Assembly: GCF_034321785.1 (NCBI RefSeq)
Contig: NZ_JAXLPB010000001.1
Coordinates: 558,001 to 622,000, forward strand
DNA: 64,000 bases
Direction of reading: 5' to 3'
From: Fulvimarina uroteuthidis
GTDB taxonomy: Bacteria; Pseudomonadota; Alphaproteobacteria; Rhizobiales; Rhizobiaceae
In this document: piece by piece, positions 1-9,544 of the stretch
Numbering within the stretch: position 1 is the stretch's first letter
Layout: each line of letters opens with the position of its first letter
The notes under the pieces: generated by a model
The model's input: the letters and a program-made list of their open reading frames with translations, nothing else
Told to the model about the DNA's origin: nothing
The model's database searches: none
Program-made: the position numbers and the translations under genes

Positions 1-132
1 TCCCGATTTTCTGAAGAAGGCGCAAGGGGCGGCTTCACCCTTGCATTCCCTTCTGATTTCCTGCGCCATGTTCGATAGACGGGATCATGACACGCGGCGC
101 GGTGCGCCGTTGGCGACGAAGGAATGGCAGGA

Positions 133-3100
133 ATGGCGGACGGGTCTGGGGCAAACGGGGTCTACGATTTCTGGATCGATCGCGGCGGCACGTTCACCGA
201 CGTCATCGCGAAAGCGCCGGACGGCACGCTGAGCCCGCTCAAGCTCCTGTCGGAGAACCCGGACGCCTACGACGATGCGGCGCTGGAAGGCATCCGGCGC
301 GCCCTCGGGCTTGCGGCGAGCGACGCGATCCCGCCCGGACGCGTCGGCACGGTGCGGATGGGAACGACGGTCGCCACCAACGCACTGCTGGAGCGCAAGG
401 GCGACCGCACGCTTCTTCTCATCACGCGCGGCTTTCGCGATGCGCTGAAGATCGCCTATCAGGCCCGGCCCGACATCTTCGCCAAGGAGATCCTCTTGCC
501 CGAGCAGCTCTACGAGCGGGTGGCGGAGATCCCGGAGCGGGTGCTGGCCGACGGGACCGTCGAGACCGGCTTCGACGAGGCCGCGGCGCGCGAAGCGCTC
601 GGTGCGGCGAAGGCCGACGGCATCGACGCGGTGGCGATCTGCTTCATGCACTCCTGGCGCTACCCCGCGCACGAGAAACGGGCCAGGGCGCTGGCCGAGG
701 AAGCGGGATTCAGCCAAGTCTCCACCGGCCACGAGGTCTCGCCGCTGGTCAAGCTCGTCGGCCGCGGCGATACGGCGGTCGTCGACGCCTATCTCACGCC
801 GATCCTGCGCCGCTACGTCGACAAGGTCGCCTCGGCGCTCGGCGCCCAGACCGGGGACGACACGGCGCCCTCGCTCCAGTTCATGATGTCGTCGGGCGGG
901 CTGACGGCGGCCGAAATGTTCGACGGCAAGGATGCGATTCTGTCCGGCCCGGCCGGCGGCGTCGTCGGCATGGCGGAGACCGGAAAGGCGGCCGGCTTCG
1001 AGAAGATCATCGGCTTCGACATGGGCGGCACGTCCACCGACGTCACCCACTATGCCGGAAGCTTCGAGCGGGCACTGGATTCGGAAGTTGCGGGCGTGCG
1101 CATCCGCGCGCCGATGATGCGCATTCACACGGTTGCGGCGGGGGGCGGCTCGATCCTTGCCCTCGATCAGGGACGCTTTCAGGTGGGGCCCGCCTCCGCG
1201 GGCGCAAATCCCGGCCCCGCCGCCTACGGCAAGGGCGGCCCGCTCACCGTGACGGACGCCAACGTCATGCTGGGCAAGCTGCAGCCCCATCTCTTTCCCG
1301 CCGTCTTCGGCCGGAACCAGGACCAGCCCCTCGACGCGGGCGCGGTTCGGGAGAAGTTCGAGGCGTTGCGTCGCCAGATCGGCGGCCAGCGCAGCCTCGA
1401 GGAGATCGCCGAAGGCTTCCTCACCATCGCCGTCGAGAACATGGCGAACGCGGTGAAGAAGATCTCCGTCCAGCGTGGCTACGACGTCTCGACCTACCTC
1501 CTGAATTCGTTCGGCGGTGCCGGCGGCCAGCATGCCTGCCTCGTCGCCGACGCGCTGGCGATGGAAACGGTTCTGATCCATCCGATGTCCGGGCTCCTGT
1601 CCGCCTACGGCATCGGGCTCTCCTCGCTCTTCGCCAGCCGCTCGCAGGCGCTGGTGGCAGAGCTCGGCGTGCCCGCCCGCGGCCAGATCGACGCGCTCGA
1701 ACAGCGCCTCACCGAAGCAGCGACGGCGGAGCTGACGAGCCAGGGCCTCGGCACCGATCGCATTGCCGTCCGGACGATCCTGCAGCTTCGCTACGACGGC
1801 ACGGACACGACGCTTCCCGTGGTCTGGACGAAGGACTTCGATGCGGCGCGCCAGGCGTTCGAGGCCGCCCACCGCGCCCAGTTCGGCTTTGTCTATGACG
1901 GGCGTGCGATCACGGTGGAGACGGTTTCGCTGGAAGCCTCCGAACTGCGCGATGCCGAGGAGACGCGCCCCCGCGAGGCCGCATCCGGCAACGCTGCGCG
2001 ATCGTCGGAGACGATCGCGATCTTCACCGGGGGCACGTGGCGCGACGCCGGCGTCTACCGCTCGGACGAACTCGGGGCGACGACCAGCCTCGCCGGTCCC
2101 GCCCTGATCATCGAGCCGAACCAGACCATCGTCGTGGAACCGGGATGGCGCGCCGAAAAGACGGAAGGCGGCGACATCCTGATGCGGCGCACCGAAAAGA
2201 AGCCGCGGCTGGCCGCCCTCGGCACGGGCACCGGGTCCGGCGAGGACGGCGCGGACCCCATCCTTCTGGAGGTCTTCAACAATCTCTTCATGTCGATCGC
2301 CGAACAGATGGGCGTCACGCTGCAGAACACCGCCTCCTCGGTCAACATCAAGGAGCGGCTGGACTTTTCCTGCGCCGTCTTCGACGCCTCCGGCGCGCTC
2401 GTCGCCAACGCGCCGCACATGCCGGTGCATCTGGGCTCCATGGACCGTTCGGTGGAAGCGATCATCAAGGCGAACGAGGGCCGGATCCGCCCCGGTGACG
2501 TCTATGCGCTGAACGCGCCCTACAATGGCGGCACCCATTTGCCGGACATCACGGTGGTGACGCCCGTCTTCGACGCCGACAAAACGGCCATCCTGTTCTA
2601 CGTCGCCTCGCGCGGCCACCATGCCGATGTCGGCGGCATCGCGCCGGGCTCGATGACGCCGCGCGCGACGCGGGTCGACGAGGAAGGCGTCCTGTTCGAC
2701 AATCTGAAGCTCGTCTCGGAAGGCGTGTTCCAGGAGGAGACCGTGCGCGCCGTCCTCACCGACCACCCCTATCCGGCGCGCAATCCCAACCAGAACATCG
2801 CCGACCTGAAAGCCCAGATCGCCGCCAACGAGAAGGGCGTGGCGGAACTGCGCCGCATGGTCGAGAATTTCGGGCTTGGAACGGTCGAGGCCTATATGGG
2901 CCATGTCCAGGACAATGCGGCGGAAGCCGTGCGCGAGCTGATCGCGCAGCTCGACGATTGCGCATGCGACTATCCGACCGACACCGGCCAGACGATTCGC
3001 GTCAAGATCACGATCGACAAGGCGAAGCGCACGGCGACGGTCGACTTCACCGGCACCTCGGCCAGCACCGACAACAATTTCAACGCGCCCGAGCCGGTCA

Positions 3101-3798
3101 CCCGCGCCGCCGTCCTCTATGCGTTCCGGGTGATGGTCGAAAAGCCGATCCCGATGAATGCCGGCTGCCTGAGACCCGTCGAGATCGTGGTGCCGGACGG
3201 TTCGATGCTGAAGCCGGTCTATCCGGCGGCGGTGGTCGCCGGCAATGTCGAGACCTCCCAGCACGTCACCAATGCCCTCTTCCAGGCATTCGGCGCGCTG
3301 TCCAACCATCAGGGCACGATGAACAACCTGACCTATGGCAATGCGACCCATCAATATTACGAGACGATCTGCGCCGGCTCGCCCGCCGGCCGGATGAACG
3401 ACGGCACGAGCTTCGCGGGCACGTCCGGCGTCCATTGCCACATGACGAATTCCCGCCTGACGGACCCGGAAATCCTCGAAATGCGCTATCCGGTGGTGCT
3501 GGAGGATTTCCATATCCGCAGCGGCTCCGGCGGGGACGGCGCCCGGCGCGGCGGGGACGGCACGCAACGCACCGTCCGGTTCCTGGAAAGGATGGATTGC
3601 GCCATTCTCTCCTCCCACCGCACCCGCCCGCCCGAGGGGATCGAAGGCGGCGGACCAGGCGAGAAGGGCGCGACCTTCGTCCGCCGCCTTTCGGGCGAGA
3701 TGGAAGAGCTGCGCCCCTGCGACCAGACGGTGGTCGAGGCCGGCGAGGCGGTGATCGTGCGAACGCCGACATCCGGCGGTTTCGGCAAGGCGACCTGA
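133..3798 (+). CDS. oplAH: 5-oxoprolinase / hydantoinase A-B fusion protein
   Basis: ATP-dependent hydrolase of the 5-oxoprolinase/N-methylhydantoinase family; in cytosolic glutathione turnover it opens 5-oxoproline to glutamate. The N-terminal HyuA-type half shows the phosphate-binding DRGGTFTDV motif near the start and FDMGGTSTDVTHY near residue 300. The C-terminal HyuB-type half begins around residue 710. The total of about 1221 aa is normal for the fused bacterial enzyme. ATGs lie at 124 and 133; GAAGGA at 118-123 is 9 nt before the second and abuts the first, so 133 is preferred. The Gfo/Idh/MocA gene follows after 21 nt. The substrate could also be a hydantoin, since this family is hard to assign by sequence. 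Confidence 0.88.
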   Translation: MADGSGANGVYDFWIDRGGTFTDVIAKAPDGTLSPLKLLSENPDAYDDAALEGIRRALGLAASDAIPPGRVGTVRMGTTVATNALLERKGDRTLLLITRGFRDALKIAYQARPDIFAKEILLPEQLYERVAEIPERVLADGTVETGFDEAAAREALGAAKADGIDAVAICFMHSWRYPAHEKRARALAEEAGFSQVSTGHEVSPLVKLVGRGDTAVVDAYLTPILRRYVDKVASALGAQTGDDTAPSLQFMMSSGGLTAAEMFDGKDAILSGPAGGVVGMAETGKAAGFEKIIGFDMGGTSTDVTHYAGSFERALDSEVAGVRIRAPMMRIHTVAAGGGSILALDQGRFQVGPASAGANPGPAAYGKGGPLTVTDANVMLGKLQPHLFPAVFGRNQDQPLDAGAVREKFEALRRQIGGQRSLEEIAEGFLTIAVENMANAVKKISVQRGYDVSTYLLNSFGGAGGQHACLVADALAMETVLIHPMSGLLSAYGIGLSSLFASRSQALVAELGVPARGQIDALEQRLTEAATAELTSQGLGTDRIAVRTILQLRYDGTDTTLPVVWTKDFDAARQAFEAAHRAQFGFVYDGRAITVETVSLEASELRDAEETRPREAASGNAARSSETIAIFTGGTWRDAGVYRSDELGATTSLAGPALIIEPNQTIVVEPGWRAEKTEGGDILMRRTEKKPRLAALGTGTGSGEDGADPILLEVFNNLFMSIAEQMGVTLQNTASSVNIKERLDFSCAVFDASGALVANAPHMPVHLGSMDRSVEAIIKANEGRIRPGDVYALNAPYNGGTHLPDITVVTPVFDADKTAILFYVASRGHHADVGGIAPGSMTPRATRVDEEGVLFDNLKLVSEGVFQEETVRAVLTDHPYPARNPNQNIADLKAQIAANEKGVAELRRMVENFGLGTVEAYMGHVQDNAAEAVRELIAQLDDCACDYPTDTGQTIRVKITIDKAKRTATVDFTGTSASTDNNFNAPEPVTRAAVLYAFRVMVEKPIPMNAGCLRPVEIVVPDGSMLKPVYPAAVVAGNVETSQHVTNALFQAFGALSNHQGTMNNLTYGNATHQYYETICAGSPAGRMNDGTSFAGTSGVHCHMTNSRLTDPEILEMRYPVVLEDFHIRSGSGGDGARRGGDGTQRTVRFLERMDCAILSSHRTRPPEGIEGGGPGEKGATFVRRLSGEMEELRPCDQTVVEAGEAVIVRTPTSGGFGKAT

Positions 3799-3819
3799 AG
3801 GACAAAGGACGCGGCTCCC

Positions 3820-4881
3820 ATGAGCGACGGCAAACTGCGGTGGGCGATCATCGGCACCGGGCATATCGCGCGCAAATTCGCCTCCGATCTTCGGTTCTCG
3901 AAAACCGGGCGCCTTGCGGCCGTCGGCTCCCGTCGGGCCGCGCGCGCCACGGCCTTCGCCGAGGCGATGGGCGGCGGCGTCACCGGCGGCGAGACGGCCG
4001 CCGTCCTCGGCCGCGACGACGTGGATGTGGTCTATGTCGCAACGCCCAATGGCGACCATGTGAACGTCGCGCTTCAGGTGATCGCGGCGGGCAAGCCGGT
4101 TCTCATCGAAAAGCCCGTCGCGGTTTCTGCGGACGAGGCCCGCACGATCCGCGAGGCGGCTGCGGCAGCCGAGCTGCTGGCAATGGAAGCGATGTGGATC
4201 CTCTTCACGCCGGGAATCGTGCGTCTGCGCAGCCTCCTTGCCGAAGGCCGCATTGGCGACCCGTCGAATTTCAACGCAAGCCTTTCCTATGCGCGGCCCT
4301 ACCGCGAGGGCGACAAGCTGTTCGATCCCCGGTCGGGCGGCGCGCTTCTCGATCTCGGCGTCTATCCGATCGCGCTCGCCCAGAACCTTTTCGGCGCGCC
4401 GGACGACACATCCGGCATCGCGCAGAGGCTCGGCAATGGCAGCGTTCGGCAGGCGGCTCTCTCTTTGCGGTTCGCAGACAGATTGGCCACGATTGCCTGC
4501 GGCTTCGAGGCCGAGGGGCCGAACCAGGCGGTGGTCATGGGCACCCGCGGCTTCATCACGACGAAGGGGCCGCTGCTTTGCCCGCCCGCCCTCGCGATCC
4601 GGGCGAAATCTCCCCCCGGCCCTTATGTTCCCGCAGACGACGGGCAGGTCGAACCGCTGGAGAAACCTTCACGCCTGGCTGCCCTGTCGAACCTTCGCAA
4701 GCTCGCCTCCGCCTACCGCGAACGACTGGTGATGACCCCGTTCGTCGGGACCGGGCTGCAATATCAGGCCGACCATTTCGCCGAATGCCTGCGAGACGGA
4801 CTGACGGAAAGTCCGGTTCATCCGATGGCGGCGAGCGAGGCCGTGCTGAGAACGATCGAGGTTGTCGGAAGGCGGGGCTGA
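3820..4881 (+). CDS. Gfo/Idh/MocA family oxidoreductase
   Basis: NAD(P)-dependent sugar or cyclitol dehydrogenase-type protein of 353 aa. The N-terminal Rossmann motif (AIIGTGHIARKF) starts near residue 9, and the family EKPVAV motif carrying the conserved Lys lies near residue 93. The C-terminal alpha/beta domain is of normal length. It starts 21 nt after the oxoprolinase stop and is probably cotranscribed with it. The substrate cannot be read from the sequence. A second, divergent member of the family lies close by on the opposite strand. Confidence 0.88.
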   Translation: MSDGKLRWAIIGTGHIARKFASDLRFSKTGRLAAVGSRRAARATAFAEAMGGGVTGGETAAVLGRDDVDVVYVATPNGDHVNVALQVIAAGKPVLIEKPVAVSADEARTIREAAAAAELLAMEAMWILFTPGIVRLRSLLAEGRIGDPSNFNASLSYARPYREGDKLFDPRSGGALLDLGVYPIALAQNLFGAPDDTSGIAQRLGNGSVRQAALSLRFADRLATIACGFEAEGPNQAVVMGTRGFITTKGPLLCPPALAIRAKSPPGPYVPADDGQVEPLEKPSRLAALSNLRKLASAYRERLVMTPFVGTGLQYQADHFAECLRDGLTESPVHPMAASEAVLRTIEVVGRRG

Positions 4882-5281
4882 GGGGACGCTGTCTGAGGTG
4901 GTGCTTGAGTATCGGATCGGCGGGGCATTCGACGGGCGATCGCTGGCATTCCGGATCCTCGGGACGGGGCCCGAGGATGACGACCTTGGGCGGGTGATGG
5001 GGCTTGATCACGCCGCTCGGTCCACGCTGTTCTGTCAAACTGCGCGGCCAAAGCCAGGAGCCAGGAGCCAGGAGCCAGGAGCCAGGAGCCAGGAGCCAGG
5101 AGCCAGGAGCCAGGAGCCAGGAGCCAGGAGCCAGGAAAAGCGCCTGAAGTCACGGAAAGAATCGAGCCTTTCCGTCCTCCTCGGGCGCCGACCCGAGGAT
5201 CCGGCCATGGCGGCGTCAAAACCGCTCCGAACGCGTTGAGCACCAATCCTGCAAAACGGCCGGCTCAAGACCGAGCCCCCT
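4882..5281. other. Non-coding gap between convergent genes
   Basis: About 400 bases between two convergent Gfo/Idh/MocA genes. The open frames here are artefacts of the AGCCAGG tandem repeat (5052-5135) and show no family resemblance. No convincing terminator was seen. Confidence 0.6.
5052..5135. repeat. Heptanucleotide minisatellite (AGCCAGG)x12
   Basis: Twelve perfect, uninterrupted copies of AGCCAGG (84 bp). Because 7 is not a multiple of 3, every reading frame through the array cycles through a seven-residue peptide repeat, giving spurious open frames on both strands. The array is purely intergenic. Slippage should make copy number variable. Confidence 0.97.
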
Positions 5282-6433
5282 TCACCTCGCCCGCGCAAAA
5301 CTCGACTTCGGCCTATAGGGCATCGGCGTCCTGTCCGCGTTCTGGATCATCAGGGCCAGTTCGGTGACGTGCAGCGCAAAATCCGCGCCGAATTCGAGTG
5401 GTTTGCCCGCCTTTGCCGCGGCCGCGATGGCGGCGGGACCACGCGAGAAATCCATCTTCGAGTTCGTGGCCGGCAGCTTGCCGCCCGACCGCTCCGTCTT
5501 GACGCGAGCGCCGAACCAGTGGCGCGCGGGAAGCTTCGCCTGCAGCCGTTTCAGCACCTTGCCGAGGATCGCCGGCGTACTGTTCCAGTGCCCGAGGACA
5601 TCGCGCCGATAGATCGGCGAACGATAGTCCCAGCCGTCGGAGACCGAGAGCATGCCGTTCGTGCCGACGACGTGGAACGAGCGGTCCTTGGGCGCGGCCA
5701 GCCCGCAGGTCAGGCGCGCGGTCACGCCGTTCTCGAACGTCATCACGGCGACGGAGAAATCGTTGGCCAGGGTCTCGGGCGCCTGCCCCGTGCCCTTGTC
5801 GGGAAAGGTCAGCGCGGCGAACGCCGTCAGCTGGCGGACGGGGCCGAAGAACGCGCAAAGCCAGGTGAGATAGTAGCCCGCATGTTCGAGGGTCGCGCCG
5901 ATCTCGAACTCGTGCGCGGCAGGCCAGGGCGCGCCGGACGGGCTTCGCCACAGATGGTAGCGATCGCGAAACACCATCGCGTCCTCCATCTCGGCATAGA
6001 CGAGCCTCGGCTCGCCGATCGCGCCGGATCTGATTTCGGCATCGAGCGACCGCGCCGCCTCGCCGAGATGGGAACAGGGCGCGGCCGCCAGCATCAGCGC
6101 CTTTTCCCGCGACAGTGCGACCAGCGCCTCGGCATCGGCGAGCGTCATGGCCAGCGGCTTTTCCGAATAGACGTGATGGCCGGCCTCGAGCGCGGCCCGG
6201 CTGATCTCGTAGTGACTTTCCGGCGTCGTCAGATTGAGGACGAGTTCTAGACCGGGGGCTTCAAGCAGCGCCTCGAAGCTCTCGAACATCGGGACCTTGA
6301 AATGGGCGGTGAACCGCTGCGCGGCCGCCGGATCGCGGTCGTAGGCGCCGATCAGCTCGAGGTCGGGATGGTTGGCGAGCGTCAGCATGTAATAGTCGGC
6401 CACATAGCCGCAGCCGACGATCGCAATTTTCAT
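5282..6433 (-). CDS. Gfo/Idh/MocA family oxidoreductase
   Basis: 383-aa NAD(P)-dependent dehydrogenase-like protein. It begins with the Rossmann motif VGCGYVADYY and has the EKPLAM motif near residue 97. The ATG at 6433 is preceded by AAGGA. An open frame continues upstream into guaB sequence but is only a shadow. It has the same orientation as guaB, 119 nt downstream of it, and may be cotranscribed. Substrate unknown; a role in polysaccharide or sugar modification is possible for this family. Confidence 0.88.
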   Translation of the reverse strand: MKIAIVGCGYVADYYMLTLANHPDLELIGAYDRDPAAAQRFTAHFKVPMFESFEALLEAPGLELVLNLTTPESHYEISRAALEAGHHVYSEKPLAMTLADAEALVALSREKALMLAAAPCSHLGEAARSLDAEIRSGAIGEPRLVYAEMEDAMVFRDRYHLWRSPSGAPWPAAHEFEIGATLEHAGYYLTWLCAFFGPVRQLTAFAALTFPDKGTGQAPETLANDFSVAVMTFENGVTARLTCGLAAPKDRSFHVVGTNGMLSVSDGWDYRSPIYRRDVLGHWNSTPAILGKVLKRLQAKLPARHWFGARVKTERSGGKLPATNSKMDFSRGPAAIAAAAKAGKPLEFGADFALHVTELALMIQNADRTPMPYRPKSSFARAR

Positions 6434-6552
6434 GAAAGGTCCTTCACGCTTCCGGGCGCCCCCAAGTTTAATCGGACGCGTTGAAGAAAGCGTGAAGTCT
6501 TGATCGGTCGAACGGTGAGAGGGGGGCGCCCCGGTCGCGCCGCCCTCAGGCT

Positions 6553-8055
6553 TCAGGCCCCCATCGGATAGTTCGGGCTTTCGCGGGTGATCGTCACGTC
6601 GTGGGCGTGGCTTTCCTTGAGGCCGGCGTTCGAGATGCGCACGAACTCGGCCTTGTTGCGGAAATCCTCGAGATTCTTTGCCCCGACATAGCCCATGGCC
6701 GCGCGAAGGCCGCCGGTGAGCTGATGCAGCACCTGCGAGACCGGGCCCTTGTAGGCGACCTGGCCCTCGATGCCTTCGGGCACGAGCTTCAATTCGTCGC
6801 GCACCTCGGCCTGAAAATAGCGGTCGGCCGAACCGCGCGCCATCGCGCTGACCGAACCCATGCCGCGATAGGCCTTGAAGGAGCGACCCTGGTAGAGATA
6901 GACCTCGCCCGGGCTTTCGTCCGTGCCGGCCAGCAGCGAGCCGACCATGACGCCGGCCGCGCCCGCCGCGAGCGCCTTGGCCAGATCGCCGGAGAACTTG
7001 ATGCCGCCGTCGGCGATCACCGGAACGCCCTGCTTGGCCGCTTCTTCGGCCGCGCCCAGAACCGCGGCGAGCTGCGGCATGCCGACGCCGGCCACGATGC
7101 GCGTGGTGCAGATCGAGCCCGGTCCGATACCCACCTTCACACCGTCCGCACCCGCATCGATCAGCGCCCTGGTGCCTGCGGGCGTCGCCACGTTGCCGGC
7201 GATGATCTGGACGCTGTTCGACAGCTTCTTGACGCGGGTGACCATATCGAGCACCCGCTGGGAATGGCCGTGCGCGGTGTCGATGACGAGAAGGTCGATG
7301 CCGGCATCGATCAGCCGCTCGGCCCGCTCGAAGCCGTCTTCGCCGACGCTCGTTGCGGCCGCCGCGAGCAGCCGGCCCTGCGAATCCTTGGCCGCCTGCG
7401 GGTTGAGCTGGGACTTCTCCATGTCCTTGACCGTGATCAGGCCGATGCAATAGCCGGCCGCGTCCGTGACGAGGAGTTTCTCGATCCGGTGATGGTGGAG
7501 GAGCCGCTTGGCCTCGTCCTGCGTCACGTTCTCGTTGACCGTCACGAGGTTCTCGTGGGTCATCAGCTGGTGGACCGGCTCGCGGTCGTCGGAAGCGAAC
7601 CGCACGTCCCGGTTCGTCAGGATGCCGACGAGCTTGCCGCGCGCGGCCCCGTCGTCATTGCCCTTGTCGACCACGGGGATGCCGGAGATGCGGTGGCGGG
7701 CCATCAAGGCGCGGGCGTCGCCGAGGGTCTCGTCGGGCCCGATCGTCACCGGATTGACGACCATGCCGCTCTCGAACTTCTTGACCTGACGCACCTGTTC
7801 GGCCTGCTCGCTTGGCGTCAGATTCCTGTGGATGACACCGATGCCGCCGGCCTGGGCCACGGCGATCGCGAGACCCGATTCGGTCACCGTGTCCATGGCC
7901 GCCGAAAGAATGGGGATGTTCAGCGCGATTTCGCGGGTGATCCGCGTCTTCACATCGACCTCGCCGGGCATCACTTCCGAGTGGCCGGGAAGAAGCAGGA
8001 CGTCGTCGAATGTGAGAGCGGTGCCGCCTGAAGCGGTTTCGATGATGCGGGCCAT
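6553..8055 (-). CDS. guaB: Inosine-5'-monophosphate dehydrogenase
   Basis: Catalyses the NAD-dependent oxidation of IMP to XMP, the committed step of guanine nucleotide synthesis. The 500-aa protein begins MARIIET, with AAAGGA ahead of the ATG at 8055. Two CBS regulatory domains (about residues 97-215) sit in the TIM barrel. The active-site loop GPGSICTTR places the catalytic Cys at 316. A longer frame upstream has no family similarity. The gene is divergent from adenosine kinase across a 300-bp gap, which places two purine genes back to back. Confidence 0.97.
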   Translation of the reverse strand: MARIIETASGGTALTFDDVLLLPGHSEVMPGEVDVKTRITREIALNIPILSAAMDTVTESGLAIAVAQAGGIGVIHRNLTPSEQAEQVRQVKKFESGMVVNPVTIGPDETLGDARALMARHRISGIPVVDKGNDDGAARGKLVGILTNRDVRFASDDREPVHQLMTHENLVTVNENVTQDEAKRLLHHHRIEKLLVTDAAGYCIGLITVKDMEKSQLNPQAAKDSQGRLLAAAATSVGEDGFERAERLIDAGIDLLVIDTAHGHSQRVLDMVTRVKKLSNSVQIIAGNVATPAGTRALIDAGADGVKVGIGPGSICTTRIVAGVGMPQLAAVLGAAEEAAKQGVPVIADGGIKFSGDLAKALAAGAAGVMVGSLLAGTDESPGEVYLYQGRSFKAYRGMGSVSAMARGSADRYFQAEVRDELKLVPEGIEGQVAYKGPVSQVLHQLTGGLRAAMGYVGAKNLEDFRNKAEFVRISNAGLKESHAHDVTITRESPNYPMGA

Positions 8056-8355
8056 GCCAGTCCTTTCGAAGTACCCATGACCGCCCCGCGGGCGACCCGC
8101 GTGCGGTGCAAAAGGATGGCGCTGACGGCTAGCACGCCTCCATGTCGTTTGGAAGATCGCCGCGAACGCGAAAGCTCGGACGCTCCGCTTGGAAAGCGTG
8201 CCGCGCGCATCGTTCAAAAGGTCGGCCGGCTGCGTCGGGCGGACCGTTCTCTGCGCCTAGCCATCGCCGCGCGGCTTCGCTAACAGGGACGAAACCTTCA
8301 TGCGCCCATCGTTGGGCGGACGCGGCCTCGCCCGGCGACAAGGAACAGGATCTCC
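8056..8355. other. Divergent intergenic region guaB / adenosine kinase
   Basis: 300 bases between two divergently read purine genes, so it should hold both promoters. I see no purine riboswitch-like structure and no strong sigma-70 hexamer pair. Confidence 0.4.
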
Positions 8356-9360
8356 ATGGCTGAATACGACCTTCTGTGCATCGGCAACGCCATCGTCGAT
8401 GTGATCTCCCCGTGCGAGGAGGAGTTCCTCGTGGAGAACGCGATCCAGAAAGGCGGCATGACGCTGATCGATACGGAACGGGCCGAGGCGCTTTATGCCG
8501 CGATGTCGCCGGGCACCGAGGCTTCGGGCGGCAGCGCCGCCAACACCATCGCCTGCTTCGCCAGCCTCGGCGGCAAGGGCGCCTTCATCGGCAAGGTCGC
8601 GGACGACCAGCTCGGCACGATCTTCAACCACGACATCCACGCCACCGGGATCACGTTCGAGACCGCGCCGAACGCCGGCGACGGCGCACCGACGGCGCGC
8701 TGCCTGATCCTCGTGACCCCGGACGGCGAGCGATCCATGAACACCTTCCTCGGCGCCTGCACGGAACTTGGGCCGCAGGACATCGACGAAGACCTCGTGA
8801 AGGCGTCCAAGGTCACCTATTTCGAGGGCTATCTCTGGGATCCGCCCAAGGCCAAGGAAGCCATCGTCAAGGCGGCGCACGCGGCGCATGCGGCGGGCCG
8901 CCAGGTCGCGATGACCCTGTCGGACGATTTCTGCGTCGCGCGCTACCGCAACGAATTTCTCGATCTTCTGCGCTCGGGCACCGTCGATATCGTCTTCGCC
9001 AACGAAACCGAGGCCCTGGCCCTCTACGAGACCGACAATCTCGACGAGGCGCTCGACCGGCTCGGCCGCGACGCGCCCAAGCTCGCCATCGTCACCCGCG
9101 GCGAGAAAGGCTGCATCATCGTCGAGGGTCAGGCGCGCACCGTCGTTCCCGCGAGCCCGGTCGACAAGGTGGTGGACGCGACGGGCGCGGGCGACGCCTT
9201 CGCCGGCGGCTATCTGATGGGTCATATCGCCGGCATGCCGCGCGAGATCTGCGGACGCCTCGCGGTGGAATCGGCCGCTCACGTCATCGCGAAGATCGGC
9301 GCGCGCCCGCAGAGGCCCCTGAAGGATCTTCCCGCGATCGCGGAGATCCTCGCCAGCTGA
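8356..9360 (+). CDS. Adenosine kinase (PfkB/ribokinase family)
   Basis: ATP-dependent sugar or nucleoside kinase of 334 aa, most like the alphaproteobacterial adenosine kinase that salvages adenosine to AMP. PfkB signature 1 appears as GGSAANTIACFASLGGKGAF near residue 58. Signature 2, DATGAGDAFAGG, appears near residue 274 with the catalytic Asp at 280. The adenosine assignment rests on overall similarity and the purine context (guaB adjacent); another nucleoside or sugar is possible. Confidence 0.88.
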   Translation: MAEYDLLCIGNAIVDVISPCEEEFLVENAIQKGGMTLIDTERAEALYAAMSPGTEASGGSAANTIACFASLGGKGAFIGKVADDQLGTIFNHDIHATGITFETAPNAGDGAPTARCLILVTPDGERSMNTFLGACTELGPQDIDEDLVKASKVTYFEGYLWDPPKAKEAIVKAAHAAHAAGRQVAMTLSDDFCVARYRNEFLDLLRSGTVDIVFANETEALALYETDNLDEALDRLGRDAPKLAIVTRGEKGCIIVEGQARTVVPASPVDKVVDATGAGDAFAGGYLMGHIAGMPREICGRLAVESAAHVIAKIGARPQRPLKDLPAIAEILAS

Positions 9361-9544
9361 TCTACGCCCACCGGTCATCCTCGCGGCGTCCTGACAATGC
9401 CCGATCGCCGGACGAATGGCCCGTCATCGTTTCGACGTTTCCGTGAAGCACCTGAGCCGGCACGACTTGCGACACGCCGCGTCCCGATGGGCTCGGCCGA
9501 AGCGCCCACGGGCTTCGTCGCGGCATTGAGAAACGAGGCGGATC

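Noticed and set aside
85..4059. 1324-codon open frame on the minus strand opposite the oxoprolinase gene
   Set aside because: GC-rich third positions keep the antisense frame open; its residues are Arg/Asp/Gly/His-rich with no family motif, while the plus-strand gene is clear. The same applies to the long antisense frames opposite ppc, pccA, mcm, gck and pccB.
5035..5298. Peptide repeat GSWLLAP open frames
   Set aside because: They are translations of the AGCCAGG minisatellite in an intergenic gap, not a gene.
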